From contig NZ_JAARML010000004.1 of assembly GCF_011759375.1 (NCBI RefSeq), positions 62,001 to 126,000 of the forward strand: 64,000 nucleotides of DNA, given 5' to 3'. Source of the stretch: Paraflavitalea devenefica (lineage in GTDB: Bacteria; Bacteroidota; Bacteroidia; Chitinophagales; Chitinophagaceae). The notes beneath the pieces were generated by a model that was not told the DNA's origin, ran no database searches, and worked only from the letters and a program-made list of their open reading frames with translations. The translations under genes were made by a program, and so were the position numbers. This document shows, one piece after another, positions 55,642 through 64,000 of this stretch. Positions within the stretch are counted from its first letter, which is position 1, and every line of letters begins with the position of its first letter.

Positions 55642-57549
55642 ATGAAAGGCTATTTCAGCATATTGCTGATTTTAGGCATGGCTGTCTGTCAGATCAGCGC
55701 CTACGCTCAATCGAATACAACAGATAGCCTGCTGAACCTGTTGCACAAAGCCAAAGAAGATACCAACAAGGTGAATATACTGTACCAGCTCAGCGAAATT
55801 TGTGAGGAAGCTGACATTTTAAAATACGCCGTGCCAGCGCTCGAACTGGCCGAAAAGATCAATTATAAAAAAGGCATTGCCAATGCGGCTACCAATGTCG
55901 GCTATGTATATAGTATTCAGAGTGACTATGCAAAAGCATTGAGCTATGCACAAAAAAGTTTAGCCATAAGAGAAGAGATCGGGGATAAAAAAGGTATTTC
56001 GGTCTCGTTGACCAATATTGGATATGTATATTATAACCAGGGAGCCATTCCAAAAGCACTGGAATATTTTATAAAAAGCCTGCAAATAAAAGAAACAACA
56101 GGCGACGAAAAAGGAGCTGCCAATGGCCTTAACAATGTGGCGCAGATATACAACTCACAAGGCGATACGGAGAAAGCCATAGAATACTGGCAGCAATGTA
56201 TGGCATTAAGCACTAAAATTGATTATAAGTTTGGATTGGCCAATGCGCTCCTCGGCCTGGGTCATTGCTATCAAATGCAAGGTAACTACGCCCAATCATT
56301 GGCCTACTTTGAAAAATGCCTCACCATCAGGAACCAGATCAATAACAAAGAAGGGCAGGTAAATGTGCTGGCCAGTATCGGCTCCCATTATGCCAGGCAG
56401 GGAATGGACCAGAAGGCACTGGAGTACCTCCATAAAAGCTTACAAATAGCTAAGGAAATAAATGACCGCCAGGGCACTTCCATTGCCCTGATCAACATTG
56501 GCAATATACTGGCAAAGCAACAGCAATATACACCCGCAACGGTGTACCTGGAAGAAGCATTACAGATCGGCACAAAGACCGGTGAGCCGAAAAGTATGGC
56601 CCTGGCCAGCGAAGCGCTCAGCAAAGTCTATGCAGCTACCGGCAGCTATAAAAAGGCTTATGAGATGCAAGCATTGTTTAAAACAATGTCGGACAGCATC
56701 AGCAGTATAGAAACGAAGAAGGCAGTACTAAAAAAACAAATGGCCTACGAATTCGATAAAAGGGAAATGGCGCACCAGGCAGCGCAGGAGAAGAAAGACA
56801 TCCTCAATAATGAAAAAATACAGCAGTATAAGATCATCCGCAATTTTTCCATCGGAGGGGCTGTACTGATATTGATCGCCGGCCTCTACCTCATTTACCG
56901 CTACCGGGAGAAAAACAGGACTGCCAAACACCAGGCGCTGCTACAGGAGCGGCTGCGCATCAGCCGGGAACTGCATGATGAAGTAGGCGCCACCTTAAGT
57001 GGTATTGTCATGTACAGTCACCTCACCAAACAACAGGTACAAGCTGACAACGCCGGGGCGGTTGAAAAGTCATTGACCATTATGCAACAGTCGTCAGAAG
57101 AAATGGTGGGCAAACTCAATGAGATCGTATGGCTGGTCAATCCTGAAAAAGATACCTTGCCCAAACTGGTGCAGCGCCTGGAAGAATATGCCCGGAACAT
57201 CGCCACCGCCAAAAACATGAAAGTGGAATTTACCAGTCCGCCGGCCTTGCCGGAGGCGGGGCTGAGCTTTGAGCGGCGCAGGAATATTTACCTGATAGCC
57301 AAAGAAGCGATCAACAATGCGATCAAGTACAGCGGCGGCAACCTGCTTTCCCTGCTCGTGCAGGTACAGGCAGAAAAGCTGACCATCCTCATCAGCGATA
57401 ATGGGAAGGGATTTGATACGTCGCCCGTTTACCCCGGGAATGGATTGGTCAATATGCGCAAAAGGGCGGAGGAATTAGGCGCCCGGCTGGTATTGACTTC
57501 CGCAGCCGGCAAAGGCACTACCATTGCCATTGAATGCCAGATAGGTTAA
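55642..57549 (+). CDS. TPR-domain sensor histidine kinase (HisKA_3 type)
   Basis: The protein has 635 residues. Signal peptide to about residue 22, then seven to eight tetratricopeptide repeats (residues 60-330; for example ALSYAQKSLAIREEIGDKKG). A coiled coil and one membrane helix (near 398-418) lead to a HisKA_3 domain with SRELHDEVGATLSGIV (phospho-His near 441) and a HATPase (EAINNAIKYSGG, ISDNGKGFD, GNGLVNMRKR). Kinases of this class signal to NarL-type regulators, so the gene at 52543 is the likely partner. The periplasmic TPR domain may bind protein or peptide signals. Confidence 0.93.
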   Translation: MKGYFSILLILGMAVCQISAYAQSNTTDSLLNLLHKAKEDTNKVNILYQLSEICEEADILKYAVPALELAEKINYKKGIANAATNVGYVYSIQSDYAKALSYAQKSLAIREEIGDKKGISVSLTNIGYVYYNQGAIPKALEYFIKSLQIKETTGDEKGAANGLNNVAQIYNSQGDTEKAIEYWQQCMALSTKIDYKFGLANALLGLGHCYQMQGNYAQSLAYFEKCLTIRNQINNKEGQVNVLASIGSHYARQGMDQKALEYLHKSLQIAKEINDRQGTSIALINIGNILAKQQQYTPATVYLEEALQIGTKTGEPKSMALASEALSKVYAATGSYKKAYEMQALFKTMSDSISSIETKKAVLKKQMAYEFDKREMAHQAAQEKKDILNNEKIQQYKIIRNFSIGGAVLILIAGLYLIYRYREKNRTAKHQALLQERLRISRELHDEVGATLSGIVMYSHLTKQQVQADNAGAVEKSLTIMQQSSEEMVGKLNEIVWLVNPEKDTLPKLVQRLEEYARNIATAKNMKVEFTSPPALPEAGLSFERRRNIYLIAKEAINNAIKYSGGNLLSLLVQVQAEKLTILISDNGKGFDTSPVYPGNGLVNMRKRAEELGARLVLTSAAGKGTTIAIECQIG

Positions 57550-57653
57550 GAAATGATTATTGCTGGGTTATTTCTATTTAAAGTTTATCTGTTATTTACG
57601 GATAAAAATGATTTATTTGCAATATGTAGCAAGCAGCCTAAAGCCGTACGAAA

Positions 57654-60600
57654 ATGGAGAGAATACCCCCTGGTCTGCATTGTTTGGCAAAACCAAGACT
57701 AACATTATTGCTTTTTCTCACTATTACCTTATTGGTAATAACAGGTATGGCCCAAAATAAGCCTGTTAAATACATTGGTATTGAAAACGGGCTCTCCAAC
57801 AACTCCATCACCAGCATTTACCAGGACCGTTTTGGGTTTCTGTGGGTAGGCACCTACGACGGTATCAACCGGTATGACGGGTACGGTTTCAAAGTATACC
57901 GCCACCGCCTGAATGACTCCACGACCCTGGTCAATAACCGCATCACCAATATTGCAGAAGACGAAGAGAACCGGCTATGGATCGGCACCAAGAAAGGCGT
58001 GAGCACCTGGTGTAACCCTTCACAACGTTTCGCCCCCGCGTACTATTATCCGCATAACCAGGCCGGGCAGCGTACACCGCAGCTCATTGATATACCAGCC
58101 AATGAGTTGATTGCCGACGGCAAAGGCAATGTATTCATCGGCAGCAGCGGCAAAGGCCTCCTGCTGTACCAGCAAAAGACCGGCATCGTGAGCCAGGTGC
58201 CGGTGGTGAATGGCGAGCAGGAAGCGCTGTATGATTATAATGTACAAGGTATGCGCAAAGGGATGGATGGGACCGTTTGGGTTTTTGTCAATGGAAAGGG
58301 CCTTTGCCGGTACGATTACGGACAAAACCAGGTGGTGCTGGTGAGCAATTTCATTGGCACCTGTTCCTTACTGGAACCCGATAAAACCGGCCGGTTATGG
58401 CTGGCCTGGGGAAGGGACCTGTATGAATACCGGCCAGCTCAACATACGCATGCTTACCGGGGCAGGCCCTCCAATGATAACATCAGTTGCCTGCTGCCCA
58501 ACGACGATGGCAGCATCTGGATAGGCACTGATGGCGGTGGTATTATGACCCTCGACACCGCGAAAAATGCGGCCTTCACCCCATTGACCAGTGAAGCATT
58601 CCAAACCAAATTAAGCAGCAACGCTATATCGGCTATCTACCAGGACAGGAAGGGCAACCGGTGGGTAGGCACCTTGCGGGGCGGGCTCAACTGCATCGGC
58701 ACCGGCAAAAAGACCTTCACGGCCTTGAACCACGATCCCAATAATCCCAATAGCCTGCCCGGCAATTTTATAGCCGCCTTTGAACAGGACCATGAAGGAC
58801 GGCTGTGGATTGGCACCGATGGCCATGGCATCAGCATCTGGGACCGGCGGCTGAACCGGTTCAACAACCTGAACCATGGCAACAGTTCACTGTCCAGTAA
58901 CCTGATCACCTGCATCCGGAAAACCTATGATGGCGATATGTGGGTGGCTACTTATGGCAATGGTGTTGACCGGTACGATAAAAAGACAGGCAGGTTTGTT
59001 AACTATGGTTGTATTAATCATAAAGAGAGGCTCAGCGATCACAATGTATGGACCTTGTATGAAGATAAGGATAGCACCTTGTGGGCAGGTACCATAACCG
59101 GTAGCTTATACCGGCTGAACCGGCAGGCCAACCGCTTTGATCTATTCGATAACCAGTTGGGCGATATATTAAGCCTGACGGAAGACAGGCAAGGCAATCT
59201 ATGGGGAGGCAACTTTGGGTGGCTGATCAAAATTGACCGGGTGAACAAACGCCATGAATATTTCCCCACGGAAAATCCGGTGCGTGTCATTCATGAAGAC
59301 CGGAACGGTAACCTCTGGGTAGGCACTGAAGGAAGCGGTTTGTTGTTGTTTGACAGGGCAACCAAAAAGTTCAAAGCCTTTACAGAAGAAGAAGGGCTGG
59401 CCAATAACGCCGTACTGAATATGCTGGAAGACAAGAGCGGCTATCTCTGGCTCAGCACCTTCAATGGCCTTTCCAGCATGAACCTGGAGACCCGCCAGTT
59501 CAGGAACTTCTCCCAGTCCGACGGACTACTGTCCAACCAGTTCATCTACAACGCCGCCTTTGCCGCTCCTGATGGCCAATTCTTCTTTGGCGGCATCAAG
59601 GGCCTGAATTTCTTTCATCCCGACAGCGTAGCGCTGAGCTATACCCCACTCCAGTTGCTGGTAACCGACCTGCGCATTGACAATATACCGGTGGCGCAGG
59701 ACAACAGTTTTACCAAAGGGCAGGTATTATACACTTTACAGACGCTTAGGTTACCTTATAATAAGGCAGTATTATCTATTGACTTTGCCTCGCCCGAATT
59801 CAACAATCCCGACCAGGTGTCGTATGCCTATTATATGGAAGGATGGGATAAAGGCTGGAATTATAGTGGCAAAATACGTACGGCCAACTACAGCCACCTC
59901 AACGAGGGACATTATAAACTACATATCAAGTCGACCAATGCAGGCGGCGTATGGAGCAATGAGGAACGGGTCATCGCCATTACCGTGCTGCCGCCCTGGT
60001 ACCGTAGCTGGTGGGCCTTGTTATTGTACGCCGGTCTGGCAGTAGGGCTGATCACTATTTATGTAAGGTATAAGAGCAAGCAATCACAACTGGCTTATGA
60101 AGTAAAGCTGGCGCACCTGCAGGCCGAGCGGGAAAGTGAGCTCAACCGCCGCAAGCTCGACTTCTTCACCAATATCGCCCATGAGTTCCGTACGCCCATC
60201 ACCCTTATCATCAATCCTATCAAAGACTTCTTATACAAGCCGGATGCCGGCGCAGGCCCGGCAGAAATGAAAATGGTATACCGCAACAGCAAGCGCCTGC
60301 TGAGCCTGGTAGACCAGTTGTTGTTGTTTAAAAAAGCGGAGAGTGGTGTGGATGACCTGCGGGTGGTAAAGCTGAACCTGGCCCATGTGTGCCGGGAAGT
60401 ATTCCTTTGCTTTACCCAACAGGCCAAAACCCAGCAGATAGACTACCGGTTTGTAAGTGGGACTGAATACATAGAAGCGTATGCCGACCGGGAAAAGATA
60501 GAGATCGCCATTTTCAACCTGCTGTCCAACGCCATGAAATTTACCCCGCCAGGCGGTTCCATCCGTATGCAGTTGGAAGAGCAGGATAATGCCATTACCA

Positions 60601-61802
60601 TCAGCGTGGAAGATACTGGTTGCGGTATACCCGATGAAGTAGGCGCCAGGTTGTTTGAACGGTTTTACCAGTCCCGGCACAACGAGTCGTCCTTAAAAGC
60701 AGGCTTTGGCATCGGGCTATTTCTGGCAAAGAGTTTTGTGGAAGCCCATAAAGGGCGCCTTACTTATACCACAAAGCTGGAAGAGGGCACTACCTTTTCC
60801 ATCAGCCTGCTGAAAGGTCCCGCGCATTTTGAGGCCAGGCAGATAGCCGGTGTGCCGGCGCCCAAATCAGTAATGCTGGAAGAACTGAATGTACAGGATG
60901 CAACCCCATTGCCGGAAGTGCCCGCAACGACTCCCTTTCCGCAAAGGGATACCAGTATGGATACACTGATCACCAGTGGCCATACCATGTTGATCGTAGA
61001 TGACAATGAAGGTATACGCGAATACCTGCACCAGGTATTCCAGGGAAGCTTCCGCCTGTTTGAAGCCAGCAATGGCAAGGAAGGGCTGGCGATGGCCAAG
61101 CAGCACCTGCCCGATATCATCATCAGCGATATTGTGATGAATGAGATGACGGGTATTGAGTTTTGTACGGCTATCAAGGAAGACCCGGCGCTCAGTCATA
61201 TACAGGTGATCCTGCTTACCGGCAGTTCATCGGCCGAGATAAAACTGAAGGGCGTGGAGTGCGGCGCCGATGATTATATTACCAAGCCTTTTGAGCGGGA
61301 TCTGCTGCTGGCCCGGGTGACCAGTCTGCTGAAAAGCCGCAATAACCTCCGGAAATACTTTTACAATGAGATCACCCTCCGCAAGAACGACCTGAATATT
61401 TCAGAAGATTATAAAGTATTCCTGGAAAGATGTATTGAAACCGTGGAGGCGCATATTGACCGGGATGATTTTTCCATCAAGCTCTTTGCCAAAGAAATGG
61501 GCATGAGCCATTCCAACTTGTACAAGCGGGTAAAGCAGGTATCCGGTCAGTCCATCAACAGCTTCATCCGGTTCATCCGGCTGCGCAGGGCGGCAGAGCT
61601 GTTGATCAGCACCGACTGCAATGTGAATGAAGCGGCCTTCCAGGTGGGAATCTCCGACAGCAAATACTTCCGCATCCAGTTTGCCAAGCTGTTTGGCATG
61701 AACCCGTCGGAATACAAGAAGAAATACCACCAGGCTTTCCAGAAAAATTATACGGTGCATGAAAAAGCCATCAAGACTAAACCGGACACTGAAGAGTCGT
61801 AA
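57654..61802 (+). CDS. Hybrid two-component sensor (HTCS) with AraC output domain
   Basis: The protein has 1382 residues. After a signal peptide (to about residue 37), Reg_prop beta-propeller repeats (residues 40-660; recurring W-x-G-T-x-G-G) are followed by a Y_Y_Y domain (about 690-780) and a membrane helix near 790. HisKA is FFTNIAHEFRTPITLI (His near 842), then HATPase (NLLSNAMKFT, EDTGCGIPDE). The receiver has phospho-Asp in IIISDIVMNEMTG (near 1155). Two AraC-type helix-turn-helices end the chain (FSIKLFAKEMGMSHSNLYKR; NEAAFQVGISDSKYF). HTCS proteins sense glycan fragments and switch on SusC/D loci; the targets here are probably the following lipoprotein and SusC-like genes. Confidence 0.96.
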   Translation: MERIPPGLHCLAKPRLTLLLFLTITLLVITGMAQNKPVKYIGIENGLSNNSITSIYQDRFGFLWVGTYDGINRYDGYGFKVYRHRLNDSTTLVNNRITNIAEDEENRLWIGTKKGVSTWCNPSQRFAPAYYYPHNQAGQRTPQLIDIPANELIADGKGNVFIGSSGKGLLLYQQKTGIVSQVPVVNGEQEALYDYNVQGMRKGMDGTVWVFVNGKGLCRYDYGQNQVVLVSNFIGTCSLLEPDKTGRLWLAWGRDLYEYRPAQHTHAYRGRPSNDNISCLLPNDDGSIWIGTDGGGIMTLDTAKNAAFTPLTSEAFQTKLSSNAISAIYQDRKGNRWVGTLRGGLNCIGTGKKTFTALNHDPNNPNSLPGNFIAAFEQDHEGRLWIGTDGHGISIWDRRLNRFNNLNHGNSSLSSNLITCIRKTYDGDMWVATYGNGVDRYDKKTGRFVNYGCINHKERLSDHNVWTLYEDKDSTLWAGTITGSLYRLNRQANRFDLFDNQLGDILSLTEDRQGNLWGGNFGWLIKIDRVNKRHEYFPTENPVRVIHEDRNGNLWVGTEGSGLLLFDRATKKFKAFTEEEGLANNAVLNMLEDKSGYLWLSTFNGLSSMNLETRQFRNFSQSDGLLSNQFIYNAAFAAPDGQFFFGGIKGLNFFHPDSVALSYTPLQLLVTDLRIDNIPVAQDNSFTKGQVLYTLQTLRLPYNKAVLSIDFASPEFNNPDQVSYAYYMEGWDKGWNYSGKIRTANYSHLNEGHYKLHIKSTNAGGVWSNEERVIAITVLPPWYRSWWALLLYAGLAVGLITIYVRYKSKQSQLAYEVKLAHLQAERESELNRRKLDFFTNIAHEFRTPITLIINPIKDFLYKPDAGAGPAEMKMVYRNSKRLLSLVDQLLLFKKAESGVDDLRVVKLNLAHVCREVFLCFTQQAKTQQIDYRFVSGTEYIEAYADREKIEIAIFNLLSNAMKFTPPGGSIRMQLEEQDNAITISVEDTGCGIPDEVGARLFERFYQSRHNESSLKAGFGIGLFLAKSFVEAHKGRLTYTTKLEEGTTFSISLLKGPAHFEARQIAGVPAPKSVMLEELNVQDATPLPEVPATTPFPQRDTSMDTLITSGHTMLIVDDNEGIREYLHQVFQGSFRLFEASNGKEGLAMAKQHLPDIIISDIVMNEMTGIEFCTAIKEDPALSHIQVILLTGSSSAEIKLKGVECGADDYITKPFERDLLLARVTSLLKSRNNLRKYFYNEITLRKNDLNISEDYKVFLERCIETVEAHIDRDDFSIKLFAKEMGMSHSNLYKRVKQVSGQSINSFIRFIRLRRAAELLISTDCNVNEAAFQVGISDSKYFRIQFAKLFGMNPSEYKKKYHQAFQKNYTVHEKAIKTKPDTEES

Positions 61803-61808
61803 CTCGGT

Positions 61809-61852
61809 GTCAGGCTGAGCTTGTCGAAGCCCTTCGACAGGCTCAGGGTGAC
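61809..61852. repeat. REP-like palindrome after the HTCS gene
   Basis: CTGAGC-T-TGTCGAAG pairs with CTTCGACA-G-GCTCAG around a 2-nt centre, with outer GTCA/TGAC. This sequence type is a widespread intergenic palindrome in many bacterial genomes. It lies just past the stop and may also stabilise or end the mRNA. Confidence 0.7.
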
Positions 61853-61878
61853 AGCTCAGCTCATTTTACCAATCTGCC

Positions 61879-61935
61879 CCTGTTATTTGGTGATTCCTCC
61901 CCCATAATAGCGGCGATTCCGGCCCCATTTTGCAG
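61879..61935 (+). promoter_or_regulatory. 57-bp shared upstream element, copy 1
   Basis: CCTGTTATTTGG opens the element, CCCCCATAATAGCGGC is central, and CCCATTTTGCAG closes it 13 bp before the ATG of the metzincin-type lipoprotein. An equally long, closely similar element lies before the SusC-like gene. It probably holds the promoter and a site for the AraC domain of the adjacent HTCS. Confidence 0.65.
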
Positions 61936-61948
61936 GAAATATACATTA

Positions 61949-63160
61949 ATGAAACCTGCTACCCCCCTTCCCTGCCTGGCGATGCTGCTATGGATGTCGT
62001 TGCTGGCCTGTAGTAAAGACAACAATACAACGGAGCCCCCGCCTGCCACCACCGAGGTAAAGCTGCCCACCCTGGTGGCCGATAGTGTGGGCAGTATCAC
62101 CACCTCTACCGCCAGCTTTTTTGGCCGCATCACGGATAAAGGTGGCGGTGTGATCACCGACAGGGGCATTTATTGGGGCAAAACAGCCAATCCCACCCAA
62201 AACAAGCTGACCGCCAACCTCTATAAAAGCAATGGCGAGTTTATCGTCGATATCAAAAACCTGGAACCCAACACCACCTATTATGTGCGGGGTTATGCCA
62301 TCAACAGCAAGGGCACGGCCTACACACCCGACGTACCCTTTAATACCACAGGCGTTCCGGTAGCGGAGATGTTTACCGATACGGCGTATGCGGCCGGGGC
62401 CACCACCCTGTTTGTGGCAGGCAAGGTAATAGATACCAAAGGCATCGGACTGAAAGAAACCGGTATCTGCCTCAGCAAGAACAACAATCCTACCATTGCC
62501 GATACCAAAGTGGCGGCCGGCAGCAATGAGCTATCGCTCTTTTTACGCTTCAATGGCCTGGAGCCCGCTACCGACTATTATATCAGGGCCTACAGCACCA
62601 ATGTATATGGCGCCACCGCTTATGGCAGCCCTGTGAAAGTGGCCACCATCCAAAAAGGGAATGTGACCTATACCCTGGCGCAAAATGCCAATCCTACTGC
62701 TGAAGAAAGCGCCGCCTATGCGCGCATTAAAACAGCTTTTGACGAAGCGGTAGCTTACTACAATGAATTTACTTCCAATACCAAAACCCTCTCAGTCACC
62801 TATAATACCGGCGTAGCCACGGCCGATGCCAATTTTGCCGGCAATATCCGGGTAGGCCCCAATGCAGGTTACCAGCGCACCGGCACCGCCCTGCACGAGA
62901 TAGCTCATACGATGGGTGTGGGACAGCACTGGTACTGGACCAGCAACCTGATCATAGGAGGTGTGTACCAGGGTGTACAGGCCAACAAGCTGCTTCGTTT
63001 TATGACCCGCAACCCGGCGGAATCCCTGAAGGGCGACAACCTGCATTTCTGGCCTTATGGCATCAATGGCGCCAGTGAAGATACCGGCCAGGAGATGCTC
63101 TACATCACCAATGTCCTTGTGATGCAGGGGATGAAGAAAGATGGCCTGCCCAGCAATTAG
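61949..63160 (+). CDS. Lipoprotein with fibronectin-like domains and metzincin-type metal site
   Basis: The protein has 403 residues. The lipobox LLACSK lies near residue 21. Two fibronectin-III-like domains (about 45-135 and 140-230; GLEPATDYYIRAYSTN) are followed by a C-terminal domain with LHEIAHTMGVGQHWYW, a HExxHxxGxxH zinc motif as in metzincin proteases. A Met-containing turn (NVLVMQGMKK) near the end could be the Met-turn. It is likely a surface-anchored metalloprotease or a relative; substrate unknown. It lies between the HTCS gene and the SusC-like gene and has its own copy of the 57-bp element. Confidence 0.82.
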   Translation: MKPATPLPCLAMLLWMSLLACSKDNNTTEPPPATTEVKLPTLVADSVGSITTSTASFFGRITDKGGGVITDRGIYWGKTANPTQNKLTANLYKSNGEFIVDIKNLEPNTTYYVRGYAINSKGTAYTPDVPFNTTGVPVAEMFTDTAYAAGATTLFVAGKVIDTKGIGLKETGICLSKNNNPTIADTKVAAGSNELSLFLRFNGLEPATDYYIRAYSTNVYGATAYGSPVKVATIQKGNVTYTLAQNANPTAEESAAYARIKTAFDEAVAYYNEFTSNTKTLSVTYNTGVATADANFAGNIRVGPNAGYQRTGTALHEIAHTMGVGQHWYWTSNLIIGGVYQGVQANKLLRFMTRNPAESLKGDNLHFWPYGINGASEDTGQEMLYITNVLVMQGMKKDGLPSN

Positions 63161-63199
63161 TTATGGGGGGAGATTAAAATTTCAAATTACGAGTCAGAC

Positions 63200-63256
63200 C
63201 CTGCTATTTGGCGATTTACCCCCCATAAAGCGGCCATTTAAAGGGGCATTTTGCAG
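63200..63256 (+). promoter_or_regulatory. 57-bp shared upstream element, copy 2
   Basis: CCTGCTATTTGG opens, CCCCCCATAAAGCGGC is central and GGCATTTTGCAG closes the element. It is the same length as copy 1 with most positions equal. It ends 72 bp before the SusC-like ATG, so the leader differs in length from copy 1. Confidence 0.65.
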
Positions 63257-63328
63257 TTGCCACTACCCCATTATACCTGTCCTGACATTCAGCAATTCAT
63301 CAAAACTTATTTCCAAAACAACCTGTTT

Positions 63329-64000
63329 ATGACAAAAAAACACCGGTTAAGAAGGTTAGGAAGCTGTGGTCTTTTCTTCCTCCTCTTGCTCGTTTTTGCC
63401 CATTTGGACGCTTCGGCCCAGTCTGAGATCACGGTGTCGGGCAAGATCCGGAGCGATTCTGCCACGCTCGAAGGCGTATCCATATCCCTGAAAAACAATC
63501 CCGCCAAAAGCACCCAATCGGGTAAGGGAGGCCTTTATTCTATAAAAGTGCCTGCCAACGGCACGCTGGTATTCTCCTACGTAGGCTACCAAACGCTGGA
63601 ACAGCCCATCGAAGGGAACAGTAAGATAGACGTGAAACTGATCGCTGATGACAAAGCCCTGGAAACAGTAGTGGTGAGCGTAGGCTTTGGCACCCAGAAA
63701 AAAACAAGCATGGTAAGCTCTATTACCAGCGTGGAGCCCAGGGAACTCAAAGGCCCTACCAGCAACCTGACCAGCATGATCGCCGGCCGGATATCCGGAG
63801 TAGTTGCTTATCAACGGAGCGGTGAGCCCGGTTCGGACAATGCTTCCTTCTTCATACGCGGCCTGGGTTCTTTCGGCGCCGGTAAAGTAGATCCCCTGAT
63901 CCTGGTGGATGGTATCGAATCATCCAGTACCGACCTGGCCCGCCTGCAGCCTGATGATATTGCTACTTTCTCTGTACTGAAAGATGCCACTGCCGCGGCC
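63329..64000 (+). CDS. SusC/RagA-type TonB-linked outer membrane protein (3' end beyond window)
   Basis: ATG at 63329 gives 224 codons to the edge. The signal peptide (RLGSCGLFFLLLLVFAHLDA) is followed by a carboxypeptidase-D-like domain (residues 33-110; VSGKIRSDSATLEGVSISLK, FSYVGYQTLEQPI). The TonB-dependent plug follows with VVVSVGFGTQKKTSMVSSIT, GRISGVVAYQRSGEPGSD, FFIRGLGSFGAG, PLILVDGIE and SVLKDATAAA. It imports oligosaccharides or other large nutrients with a SusD partner, probably just beyond the edge. Confidence 0.96.
   Translation, partial: MTKKHRLRRLGSCGLFFLLLLVFAHLDASAQSEITVSGKIRSDSATLEGVSISLKNNPAKSTQSGKGGLYSIKVPANGTLVFSYVGYQTLEQPIEGNSKIDVKLIADDKALETVVVSVGFGTQKKTSMVSSITSVEPRELKGPTSNLTSMIAGRISGVVAYQRSGEPGSDNASFFIRGLGSFGAGKVDPLILVDGIESSSTDLARLQPDDIATFSVLKDATAAA

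Overview
The window comes from a Bacteroidota chromosome, most likely family Chitinophagaceae. The evidence is a T9SS sorting domain on two surface proteins, a SusC/RagA-type TonB-linked protein, a hybrid two-component sensor, an ECF sigma/FecR pair, a CcoN-CcoO fusion, Sec-type (clade II) nitrous oxide reductase, and -7 elements of the Bacteroidota type (TAnnTTTG). GC is near 50 percent. I see no phage, insertion sequence or CRISPR array.

Layout. 1-12 kb (minus strand): an ECF sigma factor, a 3456-residue T9SS-exported protein with a beta-helix and six tandem LamG-like units, and a FecR anti-sigma gene cut by the window edge. 12.28 kb: tRNA-Arg(UCU). 12.5-48.5 kb: an oxygen-limitation and stress island. 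It holds a flavodoxin-like protein, a PNPOx-like protein, a Balon/baeRF-like ribosome factor, a broken universal stress gene, a PAS histidine kinase, the complete cbb3 oxidase set (ccoS-NO-Q-P-G-H, a SafE-like protein and ccoI), a receiver-CRP fusion regulator, a CoA-transferase, hemN, the nos cluster (cytochrome c, nosZ, nosL-like, nosD, nosF, nosY), a DUF4143 ATPase, a decayed ppsA, a YtxH/holin-like envelope operon, an AI-2E-type permease, a triple heavy-metal-binding-domain protein, two universal stress proteins, SulP, two paralogous methyltransferases, a GcvH-like protein without its lipoyl lysine, and a CRP/FNR regulator. 48.5-64 kb: a carbohydrate and surface region with a GH42 beta-galactosidase, a FISUMP lipoprotein, a NarL-type regulator and TPR kinase, a T9SS surface protein, a hybrid two-component sensor, a metzincin-type lipoprotein and the start of a SusC-like gene.

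Main finding. The island is tied together by a repeated promoter module. Two 12-bp CRP/FNR-like operators (TGA-N6-TCA) lie exactly 22 bp apart, and their centres sit 51.5 and 29.5 bp upstream of a TAnnTTTG -7 element, so the module is 65 bp long. By hand I find it with identical spacing before nine transcription units (flavodoxin, ccoS operon, ccoI, CoA-transferase, the 26.8-kb hypothetical, nos operon, hemN, AI-2E permease, YtxH operon). Near versions one base off precede the PNPOx/baeRF operon, the usp pair and the GcvH-to-SulP operon. Two operator pairs are bidirectional. The likely readers are the receiver-CRP fusion (a FixJ and FixK in one chain), possibly driven by the membrane PAS kinase, and the stand-alone CRP/FNR protein. 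The regulon joins high-affinity respiration, N2O reduction and anaerobic heme synthesis to ribosome hibernation and universal stress proteins, which is functionally reminiscent of the mycobacterial DosR dormancy regulon.
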